Shown here: positions 7,155-16,378 of the stretch, piece after piece | Layout of the letters: every line of letters starts with the position of its first letter | How positions within the stretch are numbered: position 1 is the first letter of the stretch | Assembly (NCBI RefSeq): GCF_002265625.1 | Contig: NZ_NOVE01000035.1 | Location: forward strand, 1 to 39,291 | Source: Prevotella sp. 885 | Lineage (GTDB): Bacteria; Bacteroidota; Bacteroidia; Bacteroidales; Bacteroidaceae | Direction of reading: 5' to 3' | Length of the DNA: 39,291 bases | Notes under the pieces: generated by a model | What the model was told of the DNA's origin: nothing | Seen by the model: only the letters and a program-made list of their open reading frames with translations | The model's database searches: none | Made by a program: the position numbers and the translations under genes

Positions 7155-9941
7155 TTACAGTTTCACTCTCACGCCCACAAGGAATGTCCTGCCATACTTG
7201 TATGTTCCCACGATGGTCTTGTCCGATCGCTGTCCTTCATATTGCAGGTTGCTCTCGTTGACTGTCTTCAGATAACGTTCGCGCTTTGCGTCGAGCAGGT
7301 TGTTGGCTTTCATGAATATGGAAACGCCGCAATCGAACTTCTTCTCAGCGCTGAGGTCGAGTCCGAACATAGCCTTGTCCCATTGGTCGGCGTCCTTGAA
7401 GGGCGACACGAGAGCCAGCTTAGTGCCGGTATAGGAAGCGGCGAGCTGTGCGTTCCATCCATAGTTGGTGTCCTTGTAGAGCAGCGAGAGATTGGCTGTG
7501 TGAGGAGCCTGATTTACAAGCGGACGAGTCTGCTTCACTCCCTGCTTGTATTCCGCGCTACCCACGTTATACTCACGCTTCGTCGTTGTGATGGCAGAGT
7601 GGGTGTAGGTGTAGTTGGCCTTGATTCCGAAGTGACGGATGTATTTCACTACGTCAATCTCGAAGCCGTAGTTCTTGGCGTTGCCGAGGTTGTCAGGCAT
7701 ATAGTAAGCGTCGGCTCCGCTGCCCAGCTTGCCGTCAGAAGCCACGAACACCTGCTCTATAGGATCTTTCAGATACTTGTAGAACACGCCGGCAAGCACC
7801 TGCTCCGTGGCTGACGGGAACCATTCCCAACGCAGGTCCACATTGTCGATGCGGGCACGCTTCAGGTTAGGGTTGCCTTTCTCCTGATATTCCTCGCCCA
7901 TGATCTGATAAGGTACTATCTCGTAGAATCCCGGTCGGTTGATGGAGCGATAGTAAGAGAGGCGCACGTTCATCTTCTTTGTCGGAGTCCACTTGATGGA
8001 TGCTGACGGCAGATAGTCCCAATAGCTCTGTTCGCCAACCTGACCCATGTTGCGGAACTTCTGCAGCATGGTGTAAATCTGATTGGTGTGCTCAGCACGC
8101 AATCCGGCGTTAAGTTCTCCAGCCTTACTCTTCAGCGTAACCATAGCGTATGCCGCGCCGATGTGTTCCTTCGAGTCGTAATTGAGCTGCGAAGCCTGTG
8201 AGTAAGGAGTCTTGCAGGTCCAGTCGATGGATGCAAACTGATCGAATCCGTTGCCGTCCAGCTGTTGAGATATGTTTGCGGGGTTGAAGATGTACGAGTA
8301 GTAGCGGTTGCCACGCTCCTTGCGACGATATTGTCCTCCAGCCTTCCACGTAGCGTCTACGTCGTGAGCGAAGTGGGTGTCGTAGGAGAAGTTGATGTAG
8401 CCAGCCCAGTCCTTGTCCGTGTTGTGCTGGAAGCGGCGTTCCATGCTCTTCGGCAGCGTCTTCAGAATGTTCTTGTCAGCTGACCACAGCGAACCGTCCA
8501 CTCCGTCCGGTGACTGAACGGTGTTGGTAAGAGTGAGATAGACGCGGTCAGGATCTTCCTCCTTTGCCTGCGAGAAGATGCCAGCCCAGTCCACTGTCAG
8601 GTCATGTGTGAGGTGATGCGTACCCTTCAGATGTGTGGCGAAGATGGTCTGTGTCTGCGAGAGAGAGCGGGTTTCGTCGTCCTGTGTGTACGTATCAGAA
8701 CCTATATACTCCGTGTTGATGGAGTTGTTGTAGCGTACGCCCTTCGAGTTGGTGCGTATGTACATGTTATACCATTCCAGCTTGTGATTGTCCAGCTGCA
8801 GGTCCACCTTGGCATGGACGCCGGCTGTGAGGTCATGAGTGGAGTAGTAGCGGTGCTGGAGCGAATAGATGTACATCGCCTGTTCGCCAGACGCCATTTT
8901 TACTGAGTTGTATGTACGCTCCGTTCCGCGGAAAACGTTCTGCATGCTTCCTGCGAGCATGACGCCGATGCGGTCCTTCCAGAAGCGGTTGCCGACGGAG
9001 AGTCCGCCTATGAAGTTAGGAGCAGGAGTGGAGTGGGTGGTTATCTTGGTAGGACCATTGGCGAAGTCGGATGTCTGCGCCTTATAGTCCTTGCCGTTAG
9101 CTTCGTAAGGCGACTTGTGTGTGTAGTCGCTGCGGTCTGATGAGAGATAATCGCGTCCGTCCTTCCAGAAATAGTCGCTCATGCCTATGGCGGCATTCGC
9201 CTGTATCTGGAAATGCGATGGTGCGTCCTTCATCACCATGTCCACCACGCCACCGGCAGCGTCGCCCTCCATGTCGGCAGTAAGCGACTTCGACACTACG
9301 AGGCGGTCCATGAGGTCAGAGGGGAATATGTTGAGCGGTATGTATCGGTTCTTGTCGTCCGGACTCGGAATCTTCACGCCGTTGACCAGCGTATAGTTGT
9401 AACGCTTGTCCATGCCGCGGAGTATGGCGTATGAGGCTTCGCCGGAAGCGTCGCGCTCCATTGTCACTCCCGACACGCGCTGCAGCACGCTTGCCACGTT
9501 GACGTCAGGCGACAGCTGGATGCTCTGCTGGCTCATCACGTTGAGTACGTTGCCGGCAGTCTTCTCCAAGTTGATGGCGCTGCGGTCAGAATGGCTCTCC
9601 TTGTGTCCCTTGATTACCACCTCACCAAGTTCTTTGAGGTCTTCGTCGAGCGATATGCTTACGATGCCCTTGTCAGACACATCCACGGGAATCTCGCGGG
9701 TCTTGTAAGATACGTATCTCACCACGAGCGTATAGCGTCCTTTGTCAGGCAGTTCGTGCAGGGTGAACGAACCGTCCAGCCCCGTCGTTGTCTTCACGTC
9801 CGGCAACTCCTTTACCTCAATCACCGAGCCGATAAGCGGTTCGCCCGTACGATGGTCCTTGACTATGCCGTCGAGGGTGTGGGCTGAGGCTGCGGCTGAT
9901 GAAGCGGCAATGAGAGCAGCGCTGATTAGAATTCGTTTCAT
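7155..9941 (-). CDS. TonB-dependent outer-membrane receptor
   Basis: The 928-residue protein has a signal peptide (1-20, ending AAASA). Residues ~23-105 form a carboxypeptidase-regulatory-like domain (TLDGIVKDHRTGEPLIGSVI, then TTTGLDGSFTLHELP). A plug domain at ~125-240 carries VNVASVLQRVSGVTMERD and GDAAGGVVDMVMKDA. A long 22-strand-type barrel ends in YGRTFLVGVRVKL, an aromatic/basic outer-membrane C-terminus. It should import a substrate across the outer membrane using TonB energy. It sits between a phosphatase-like gene (17 nt upstream) and a beta-helix lipoprotein. No SusD homologue is present, so it is not a classical glycan SusCD pair. The substrate is unknown; a phosphorylated compound is conceivable from the neighbour. 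Confidence 0.9.
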   Translation of the reverse strand: MKRILISAALIAASSAAASAHTLDGIVKDHRTGEPLIGSVIEVKELPDVKTTTGLDGSFTLHELPDKGRYTLVVRYVSYKTREIPVDVSDKGIVSISLDEDLKELGEVVIKGHKESHSDRSAINLEKTAGNVLNVMSQQSIQLSPDVNVASVLQRVSGVTMERDASGEASYAILRGMDKRYNYTLVNGVKIPSPDDKNRYIPLNIFPSDLMDRLVVSKSLTADMEGDAAGGVVDMVMKDAPSHFQIQANAAIGMSDYFWKDGRDYLSSDRSDYTHKSPYEANGKDYKAQTSDFANGPTKITTHSTPAPNFIGGLSVGNRFWKDRIGVMLAGSMQNVFRGTERTYNSVKMASGEQAMYIYSLQHRYYSTHDLTAGVHAKVDLQLDNHKLEWYNMYIRTNSKGVRYNNSINTEYIGSDTYTQDDETRSLSQTQTIFATHLKGTHHLTHDLTVDWAGIFSQAKEEDPDRVYLTLTNTVQSPDGVDGSLWSADKNILKTLPKSMERRFQHNTDKDWAGYINFSYDTHFAHDVDATWKAGGQYRRKERGNRYYSYIFNPANISQQLDGNGFDQFASIDWTCKTPYSQASQLNYDSKEHIGAAYAMVTLKSKAGELNAGLRAEHTNQIYTMLQKFRNMGQVGEQSYWDYLPSASIKWTPTKKMNVRLSYYRSINRPGFYEIVPYQIMGEEYQEKGNPNLKRARIDNVDLRWEWFPSATEQVLAGVFYKYLKDPIEQVFVASDGKLGSGADAYYMPDNLGNAKNYGFEIDVVKYIRHFGIKANYTYTHSAITTTKREYNVGSAEYKQGVKQTRPLVNQAPHTANLSLLYKDTNYGWNAQLAASYTGTKLALVSPFKDADQWDKAMFGLDLSAEKKFDCGVSIFMKANNLLDAKRERYLKTVNESNLQYEGQRSDKTIVGTYKYGRTFLVGVRVKL

Positions 9942-9958
9942 GTTATTGCATCTTTTTG

Positions 9959-10939
9959 TTACGTTTCTTTCCGATATTTGTTTTTCTCTATGCAGTGTAT
10001 CACGTTACCTTCCTTGTCAATCATCGACATTCTCAGCTGCTTCTTGTTGGCGGAGATTATGGAGAAGCCGTCGGCAGGCGAGCAGAACACTGTGCCGACA
10101 GTCTTCTTCACAGGACGTGCAAGCGAAGCGGATGAGTTGACCACGTAGTCGATGTTGTCGCCATTCATGCGTATATGCTGGAAGTTGTGGATGTGTCCGC
10201 AGGCGTAAATCGCTACATTATTATACTTGTGGAGGATGGGCAACAGCCTTTTCTACATGTCGGTGCGCTCGTATTCAGCCTTCGATGTTTCGGCGTATAT
10301 GGGATGATGACCTACAACGATCACCCAGTCTTCGTTGGCTGTCTTAAGTGTGCGGTCCAGCCAGTCGAGCTGTGCCTGATAGTCCTGCTTGCAAGCGTCA
10401 GGATACTTCTCGCTGTTCTCGCGATAACGGTCAATCAGCGGTGTGGTGTCGAGGAAGACGATGCGCAGCGTGGTGCCTTTGTTCTCGAACGCCTTGGTGT
10501 AATAGCGTGCCGGCATCATCCAGCGTCGGCTCACCTTACCATAGTCGAGTACAGCCTGAGTGTTGCCGCGATATTCATGATTGCCAAGAACGGGGAACCA
10601 GTCGAGCATCAGTTCTGGATGCGAATAAACCTGCTCGAAGTTGGTGGTCCACAACGGGTCGTTCACTGAGGCCACGCCGTTGAAGTGATGGATGTCGCCG
10701 ACGGCAAGCACACATTCCAAGCCCGTGGCCTTCGCCATGTTTCCCATCAGTTCGGCGATGGGCTTCTGGTCGTAATAGCCATTGCGTCCGAGGTCGTTAG
10801 CCATGTAGAGTGTTACGTCGCCTTTCAGCTTTTTCCATTCTGTGGGTGTCTGTGCATGCAACTGCAAGCCGCTGATCAACATAATGGCTGTTGCGATAAG
10901 CGCAACGATGCCGTTTCCTGAAAATCTCATTCTTTTCAT
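9959..10939 (-). pseudogene. Purple acid phosphatase-like metallophosphoesterase broken by an in-frame TAG
   Basis: The frame from ATG 10939 (MKRMRFSGNG, signal peptide ending LQLHAQ; AGAAAG upstream) encodes the metal-ligand blocks of the tartrate-resistant/purple acid phosphatase family: ANDLGRNGYYDQ, VGDIHHFNG, LGNHEYRGN and VVGHHPIY. Codon 229 (10255-10253) is TAG. The same frame then continues with PILHKYNNVAIYACGHIHNFQHI, the final GHxH block, to a stop at 9959. One base change (CAG to TAG) explains it: the context reads ERTDM-stop-KRLLPIL. A 228-residue truncated product would lack the GHIH metal ligands, so it should be inactive. A TTG at 10243 could restart a 94-residue tail, also unlikely to work alone. 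The neighbouring receptor gene starts 17 nt downstream, so polarity is possible. Confidence 0.85.
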
Positions 10940-10984
10940 TGTTCTTTCTGACTGTTTATGATTTATAATTATTGTTTCACGCCG

Positions 10985-10992
10985 CAAAATTA
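10985..10992 (-). promoter_or_regulatory. -7 promoter box for the phosphatase-receptor-lipoprotein operon
   Basis: The minus strand reads TAATTTTG, an exact TAnnTTTG match, about 46 nt upstream of the ATG at 10939. No clear -33 box is seen at 19-21 nt spacing. Confidence 0.45.
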
Positions 10993-11228
10993 TGAGTATC
11001 ATGTTGCAATGGTATTACATAGACTTTAAGATGACTTAACAATCAGAAAAAGCGTTAATCTTGGTTAATGTGCTTTCTGTCAATCTTACTATTCGGCAAT
11101 AATGGCTATATTTGTGCTTACATATATTTAATATATAATAAACTCGCAGACTACGGAATGAATCAAGAAAAATGCTTAATAACACGCATAAAGAGTAAGT
11201 GTTAAGGGCGAAAGACGAAATTATTTCG

Positions 11229-11236
11229 TAATTTTG
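11229..11236 (+). promoter_or_regulatory. -7 promoter box for lysS
   Basis: TAATTTTG fits TAnnTTTG exactly, 67 nt upstream of the lysS ATG. The -33 position has only a weak TTAAG. An alternative upstream -7 is TATATTTG at 11107-11114. Confidence 0.45.
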
Positions 11237-11303
11237 CAGTTGTTATGGGCTATTATGTATTGCCGTAACGTGTAACGAAGATCATAAAATATAATATCCA
11301 AAT

Positions 11304-13034
11304 ATGAATATCTTAGAACTTAGTGAACAAGAGATTGTAAGAAGACAATGCCTTCAGACCCTCCGCGATATGGGTATCGACCCGTATCCAGCAGCCGAAT
11401 TCCCCACAAACGCTTTCAGCACTGACATCAAAGCCGACTTCAAGGACGAGGACGAGCCGCGTGAGGTGGTGATAGCCGGACGAATGATGGGCCGCCGCGT
11501 GATGGGTAAGGCAAGCTTCGCTGAGTTGCAGGACTCGAAGGGCCGCATCCAGGTTTACGTGGCTCGTGACGAGATCTGCCCCGACGAGAACAAGGAACTC
11601 TATAATACAGTATTCAAGAAACTCCTCGACATCGGTGACTTTATCGGTGTAAAGGGCTTCGTGTTCCGTACACAGACCGGCGAGATTTCGGTACATGCAA
11701 AGGAACTCGTGCTCCTCTCGAAGAGCCTCAAGCCGCTGCCGATCGTTAAGTATAAGGACGGCGTGGCATACGACAAGTTCGACGATCCTGAGCTTCGCTA
11801 TCGTCAGCGCTATGTTGACCTCATCGTTAACGACGGCGTGAAGGACACATTCCTCCAACGTGCCACTGTCATCCGCACACTGCGCAGAGTGCTCGATGAG
11901 GCTGGCTACACAGAGGTGGAGACTCCGACATTGCAGGCTATCGCCGGTGGCGCTTCTGCACGTCCGTTTATCACACACTTCAACGCTCTCGACCAGGATA
12001 TGTATATGCGTATCGCAACAGAGCTTTATCTGAAGCGTCTTATCGTAGGCGGCTTCGAGGGTGTTTACGAGATCGGCAAGAACTTCCGTAACGAGGGTAT
12101 GGACCGCAACCACAACCCTGAGTTCACCTGCATGGAGCTGTACGTTCAGTATAAGGACTATAACTGGATGATGTCGTTCACGGAGAAACTCCTTGAGACT
12201 ATCTGTATAGCCGTAAACGGCAAGCCGGAGCGCGAGATTGACGGCAACATCGTCAGCTTCAAGGCTCCTTACCGCCGCCTTCCCATCCTTGACGCCATCA
12301 AGGAGAAGACAGGCTTCGACTGCAATGGCAAGACAGAGGACGAAATCCGCGCATTCTGCCTTGAGAAGGGTATGGACGTGGACGAGACAATGGGCAAGGG
12401 CAAGCTCATCGACGAACTCTTCGGCGAGTTCTGCGAGGGCACATTCATCCAGCCTACATTCATCACCGACTATCCCGTCGAGATGTCGCCGCTCACAAAG
12501 ATGCACCGCTCAAAGCCGGGCCTCACAGAGCGTTTTGAGCTTATGGTTAACGGCAAGGAGCTTGCCAACGCTTACTCGGAGCTTAACGACCCCATCGACC
12601 AGGAGGAGCGTTTCATCGACCAGATGAAGCTTGCTGACAAGGGTGACGATGAGGCTATGATCATCGACCAGGACTTCCTCCGTGCTCTCCAGTACGGTAT
12701 GCCTCCCACGTCAGGTATCGGCATCGGCATTGACCGTCTCGTGATGCTCATGACAGGCAAGACATTCATTCAGGAGGTGCTCTTCTTCCCGCAGATGAAG
12801 CCTGAGAAGAAGATGCCGCAGAGCACCATCAAGGAATGGGCTGAGATCGGCGTTCCTGAGGAGTGGGCTTACGTTCTCCGCAAGGCTGGATTTAATCTCA
12901 TTTCGGACATCCGCGACGAAAAGCCGCAGGGTCTGCAGCAGAAGATCGGCGAGATAAACAAGAAGTATAAGCTCGGCTACGAGAAGCCTTCTGTGGACGA
13001 AATCCAGCAGTGGATTGAGAAGAGCAATGTTTAG
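11304..13034 (+). CDS. lysS: Lysyl-tRNA synthetase, class II
   Basis: The enzyme charges tRNA-Lys with lysine in the cytoplasm. An N-terminal OB-fold anticodon-binding domain (~55-160, with [18 protein letters not shown]) is followed by the class II catalytic core. Motif 1 lies around [22 protein letters not shown]. Motif 2 is [20 protein letters not shown], and motif 3 is [15 protein letters not shown]. At 576 residues it is ~70 longer than E. coli LysS. The extra C-terminal part (after [10 protein letters not shown]) has [14 protein letters not shown] and [20 protein letters not shown], a helical appendage I associate with Bacteroidetes LysS. Next gene in line is gpsA, 63 nt downstream. Confidence 0.97.
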   Translation: MNILELSEQEIVRRQCLQTLRDMGIDPYPAAEFPTNAFSTDIKADFKDEDEPREVVIAGRMMGRRVMGKASFAELQDSKGRIQVYVARDEICPDENKELYNTVFKKLLDIGDFIGVKGFVFRTQTGEISVHAKELVLLSKSLKPLPIVKYKDGVAYDKFDDPELRYRQRYVDLIVNDGVKDTFLQRATVIRTLRRVLDEAGYTEVETPTLQAIAGGASARPFITHFNALDQDMYMRIATELYLKRLIVGGFEGVYEIGKNFRNEGMDRNHNPEFTCMELYVQYKDYNWMMSFTEKLLETICIAVNGKPEREIDGNIVSFKAPYRRLPILDAIKEKTGFDCNGKTEDEIRAFCLEKGMDVDETMGKGKLIDELFGEFCEGTFIQPTFITDYPVEMSPLTKMHRSKPGLTERFELMVNGKELANAYSELNDPIDQEERFIDQMKLADKGDDEAMIIDQDFLRALQYGMPPTSGIGIGIDRLVMLMTGKTFIQEVLFFPQMKPEKKMPQSTIKEWAEIGVPEEWAYVLRKAGFNLISDIRDEKPQGLQQKIGEINKKYKLGYEKPSVDEIQQWIEKSNV

Positions 13035-13097
13035 GAAGTGTTCGTCTGCGAGCATTTCTTTAAACATCAAGCATTAACCCGTTAAACATCAAAGAGC

Positions 13098-14093
13098 GTG
13101 TACAATCTCGGAAAAATAGCAATTATTGGAGGTGGCAGTTGGGCGACTGCCATCGCCAAGATTGTGATAGGTCACACCCATCACATAGGATGGTATATGC
13201 GCCGCGACGACAGCATAGAGGAGTTTAAGCGCATCAGTCACAATCCTAATTACCTTACCAGCGTACACTTCAACACAGACGAGATATTCTTCTCCAGCGA
13301 CATCAATCGCATTGTGGAAGCTTACGACACGCTGGTATTCGTTGTGCCCTCGCCTTACCTCAAGAACCACTTGAAGAAGCTGAAGGCAAGGCTGCGCGAC
13401 AAGTTTATTGTGACCGCCATCAAGGGCTTGGTGCCGGAGGACAACATCGCATGCTCGGAGTATTTCCATGAGGTGTATGATGTGCCCGACTGCAACCTTG
13501 CATGTATCGGAGGACCGTCACACGCTGAGGAAGTGGCTCTCGAGAGACTTTCCTATCTTACCATAGGATGCTCTGACCGCGATAAGGCACAGGCTTTCTG
13601 TGAGGTGCTCGACTCGGAGTTTATCAAGACAAAGACGTCCAGCGATGTCATCGGCATCGAGTATTCGTCGGTGCTCAAGAATGTCTATGCCATAGCGTCC
13701 GGCATTTGCAGCGGACTCAACTATGGTGACAACTTCCAGGCGGTGCTTATCTCTAACGCCGTACAGGAGATGTCGCGCTTCCTCTCTGCCATCAATCCCA
13801 TTGAGCGCAGCGTCTACGATTCGGTTTATCTCGGCGACTTGCTCGTGACGGGATATTCCAAGTTCTCGCGCAACCGCACATTCGGAACGATGATAGGCAA
13901 GGGATATAGCGTCAAGAGTGCGCAGATAGAGATGGAGATGATAGCGGAGGGATTCTTCGGCACAAAGTGTATGAAGGAGAAAAACCGTCATTATCACGTC
14001 AACATGCCCATCCTCGACGCTGTATATAACATCCTCTACGAGCGCATCAGCCCGCAGGTGGAGATAAAGCTGCTTACCGACTCGTTCAGGTAA
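13098..14093 (+). CDS. gpsA: Glycerol-3-phosphate dehydrogenase [NAD(P)+]
   Basis: It reduces dihydroxyacetone phosphate to sn-glycerol 3-phosphate for phospholipid synthesis. The N-terminal Rossmann motif is GKIAIIGGGSWATAIAKI (residues ~5-22). The substrate motif IGGPSHAEEV and the catalytic Lys in YSSVLKNVYAIASG are present, as is FSRNRTFG. The length (331) is normal. The start is a GTG at 13098. An in-frame TAA lies five codons upstream and there is no ATG between, and family members begin right at this point, so GTG is well supported. It lies between lysS and pgi, an order I recognise as common in Bacteroidales. Confidence 0.95.
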   Translation: MYNLGKIAIIGGGSWATAIAKIVIGHTHHIGWYMRRDDSIEEFKRISHNPNYLTSVHFNTDEIFFSSDINRIVEAYDTLVFVVPSPYLKNHLKKLKARLRDKFIVTAIKGLVPEDNIACSEYFHEVYDVPDCNLACIGGPSHAEEVALERLSYLTIGCSDRDKAQAFCEVLDSEFIKTKTSSDVIGIEYSSVLKNVYAIASGICSGLNYGDNFQAVLISNAVQEMSRFLSAINPIERSVYDSVYLGDLLVTGYSKFSRNRTFGTMIGKGYSVKSAQIEMEMIAEGFFGTKCMKEKNRHYHVNMPILDAVYNILYERISPQVEIKLLTDSFR

Positions 14094-14141
14094 TGGCATT
14101 CGATAAAACGATTTCAGATATACTATATAAATTATAAAGCA

Positions 14142-15500
14142 ATGAAAACTATCAGTTTAGACATTACAAAAGCTACCTCTTTCCTCGCAGAAGGAGCAGT
14201 CAACGCTTATGAGTCTAAGGTAAAGGCCGCACAAGAGGCTCTTGAGAACGGCACATGCGCAGGTAACGATTTCCTCGGATGGCTCCACCTTCCGTCTTCC
14301 ATCACTCCTGATTTCCTCGCGGAGATTGAGGCTGTGGCTAAGACGCTGCGTGAGAAGTGCGAGGTAGTGGTTGTGGCTGGTATCGGCGGCAGCTATCTCG
14401 GTGCACGCGCCGTAATCGAAGGTCTCGGCAATTCTTTCGCTTGGCTTGTTGCTGACAAGAAAAACCCCACCATACTCTTCGCCGGAAACAACATCGGCGA
14501 GGACTATCTCTATGAGCTCACCACTTATCTTAAGGACAAGAAGTTCGGTGTAATCAACATCTCTAAGTCGGGTACTACCACTGAGACCGCTCTCGCTTTC
14601 CGTCTGCTCAAGAAGCAGTGTGAGGACCAGCGCGGCAAGGAGGAGGCTAAGGACGTCATCGTGGCTGTCACTGATGCCAAGAAGGGCGCTGCCCGCACAT
14701 GTGCTGACAAGGAGGGATATAAGAGCTTTATCATCCCCGACAACGTGGGTGGTCGTTTCTCTGTACTCACTCCGGTGGGTCTTCTTCCTATCGCTGTTGC
14801 CGGATTCGACGTTAAGCAGCTCGTTGCTGGTGCTGCTGACATGGAGAAGGCTTGCGCTCTGGACGTTCCCTTCGCTGACAACCTCGCTGCTCAGTACGCA
14901 GCCACACGTCAGGCACTCTACACACAGGCTGGCAAGAAGATTGAGATTGTTGCCAACTTCCAGCCGAAGCTCCATTACTTCGCTGAGTGGTGGAAGCAGC
15001 TCTACGGCGAGAGCGAGGGCAAGGAGCAGAAGGGCATCTTCCCCGCAGCTTGCGACTTCACCACAGACCTCCACTCTATGGGTCAGTGGATTCAGGAGGG
15101 CGAGCGCTCCATCTTCGAGACTGTTATCAGCGTAGAGACTCCTAACGAGAAGCTCCTCTTCCCGCACGACGACGAGAACCTTGACGGTCTGAACTTCCTC
15201 GAAGGCAAGCGTGTGGACGAGGTCAACAAGATGGCAGAGCTGGGCACACGCCTCGCTCACGTTGACGGCGGTGTGCCTAACATCCGCATCAACGTGCCTG
15301 AGCTTAACGCTTACTACCTCGGTCAGCTCATCTACTTCTTTGAGAAGGCTTGCGGCATCAGCGGACTCCTTGAGGAGGTCAATCCGTTCAACCAGCCGGG
15401 TGTTGAGGCTTACAAGAAGAACATGTTCGCTCTTCTTAACAAGCCGGGTTACGAGGCAGAGAGCAAGGCCATTCAGGAGCGCCTCGCTAACGAGAAGTAA
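14142..15500 (+). CDS. pgi: Glucose-6-phosphate isomerase
   Basis: It interconverts glucose 6-phosphate and fructose 6-phosphate. Signature blocks are [20 protein letters not shown] (~residues 80-99), [17 protein letters not shown] (phosphate binding), [14 protein letters not shown], and [18 protein letters not shown] with the catalytic Glu region. The 452-residue length matches the short bacterial form. Codon use is strongly biased towards GCT, GAG, AAG and CTC, as in lysS, suggesting high expression. It lies 48 nt after gpsA. Confidence 0.97.
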   Translation: MKTISLDITKATSFLAEGAVNAYESKVKAAQEALENGTCAGNDFLGWLHLPSSITPDFLAEIEAVAKTLREKCEVVVVAGIGGSYLGARAVIEGLGNSFAWLVADKKNPTILFAGNNIGEDYLYELTTYLKDKKFGVINISKSGTTTETALAFRLLKKQCEDQRGKEEAKDVIVAVTDAKKGAARTCADKEGYKSFIIPDNVGGRFSVLTPVGLLPIAVAGFDVKQLVAGAADMEKACALDVPFADNLAAQYAATRQALYTQAGKKIEIVANFQPKLHYFAEWWKQLYGESEGKEQKGIFPAACDFTTDLHSMGQWIQEGERSIFETVISVETPNEKLLFPHDDENLDGLNFLEGKRVDEVNKMAELGTRLAHVDGGVPNIRINVPELNAYYLGQLIYFFEKACGISGLLEEVNPFNQPGVEAYKKNMFALLNKPGYEAESKAIQERLANEK

Positions 15501-15540
15501 CATAAAGGGGAAACATTGATTTCCTCACATTAATATATCA

Positions 15541-15584
15541 AATAGGACTTACAGACCTTGTGAATGAGGCCTGTGAGTCCTATT
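15541..15584 (+). terminator. Hairpin after pgi (terminator-like, weak tail)
   Basis: Arms 15541-15557 and 15568-15584 pair over 17 positions (AATAGGACTTACAGACC with GGCCTGTGAGTCCTATT), with one G-U and one A-C mismatch and a 10-nt loop. No T-run follows, so it may be a 3' stabiliser or partial terminator between pgi and the HAD/men genes rather than a full stop. Confidence 0.5.
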
Positions 15585-15623
15585 GTCGGTCTATGGGACT
15601 GACAAAAATACGGAAACAACAAG

Positions 15624-16343
15624 ATGATAAAAGAAGCTATAAAACACTATCTGGAAGCCAATTCCTTCACGGAGTTTGCTCCTCGTGTGGTGCTCTTCGA
15701 CATGGACGGAGTGCTCTATAACTCCATGCCCAATCATGCTGTGGCATGGCAGGAGGCGATGAGCCAGTTCGGCATCCACTTCACTGCCGACGACTCGTAT
15801 GCCACGGAAGGAGCACGCGGCGTCGACACCATCCGCCATTATGTCCGCATGCAGCAGGGCAAGGAGATAACGCCGGAGGAGGCGCAGCGCATGTATGACG
15901 TCAAGACGGAGATTTTCCATCACATGCCGGTGGCTGAAATCTTCCCCGGTGTCCTTCCGCTTATGCAGAAGATAAAGGATGCTGGCATTACCATCGGCGT
16001 GGTGACGGGAAGCGGACAGCGCCCGCTCTTCAAGCGACTGCTTAACGACTTTGACGGTTTCCTCACCGAAGACCATATCGTAACGGCTTACGACGTGGAG
16101 CGCGGCAAGCCCAATCCCGACCCTTATCTGATGGGTCTGCGCAAGGCTGGCAACCTGCAGCCGTGGCAGGGCATCGTCGTGGAGAACGCTCCGTTGGGAG
16201 TTCGTGCCGGTGTGGCTGCCCGAATCTTCACGGTAGGCATAAACAGCGGTCCGCTGCCTGACGCTGCTCTTGCTGACCAGGGCGCCAACATCGTACTGCA
16301 GCGCATCACGGAACTCTGCGACCAGTGGGAGCAGTTTATCTAA
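15624..16343 (+). CDS. HAD-superfamily phosphatase/phosphomutase (beta-phosphoglucomutase-like)
   Basis: The 239-residue protein has HAD motif I FDMDGVLYNS (nucleophile D26, acid/base D28) and an alpha-helical cap. Motif II is VVTGSG, motif III the Lys in RGKPNPDPYLMG, and motif IV ENAPLGVRAG, with EN instead of the more usual ED. The N-terminus resembles the beta-phosphoglucomutase/phosphoglycolate phosphatase branch, so the substrate is probably a sugar or small organic phosphate. It lies between pgi and menE, 35 nt ahead of the menE ATG. A metabolic link to menaquinone synthesis is not evident. Confidence 0.85.
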   Translation: MIKEAIKHYLEANSFTEFAPRVVLFDMDGVLYNSMPNHAVAWQEAMSQFGIHFTADDSYATEGARGVDTIRHYVRMQQGKEITPEEAQRMYDVKTEIFHHMPVAEIFPGVLPLMQKIKDAGITIGVVTGSGQRPLFKRLLNDFDGFLTEDHIVTAYDVERGKPNPDPYLMGLRKAGNLQPWQGIVVENAPLGVRAGVAARIFTVGINSGPLPDAALADQGANIVLQRITELCDQWEQFI

Positions 16344-16378
16344 TCTCATAGGATTTAACCCCATAATTGCTTTATAAA

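Larger units (their letters stand above)
10940..11303. other. Divergent intergenic region between the phosphatase operon and lysS
   Basis: This 364-bp AT-rich region holds promoters in both directions and no coding sequence that I can support. Besides the minus -7 box there are two plus-strand -7 matches: TATATTTG at 11107-11114 and TAATTTTG at 11229-11236, both candidates for lysS. An imperfect inverted repeat with CAGAAA/TTTCTG arms lies at about 11044-11079. I see no T-box or riboswitch signature. Confidence 0.5.

Noticed and set aside
7155..9941. SusC of a polysaccharide utilisation locus
   Set aside because: There is no SusD homologue and no glycoside hydrolase or polysaccharide lyase next to it; the partner lipoprotein is a beta-helix.
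9959..10939. TAG recoded as glutamine throughout the genome
   Set aside because: TAG ends lysS, menC and the 38753 gene exactly where the families end, so it is an ordinary stop here.
10940..11303. T-box or riboswitch upstream of lysS
   Set aside because: No specifier stem or T-box antiterminator sequence and no terminator hairpin; T-boxes would also be unexpected in Bacteroidales.
11313..12506. 397-codon minus-strand open frame opposite lysS
   Set aside because: Antisense shadow of lysS with composition set by the opposite codon bias; no domain.
14157..15503. 448-codon minus-strand open frame opposite pgi
   Set aside because: Complete antisense of a certain gene; the product is Leu/Val/Glu-rich without any motif. 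It results from strong codon bias in a highly expressed gene.
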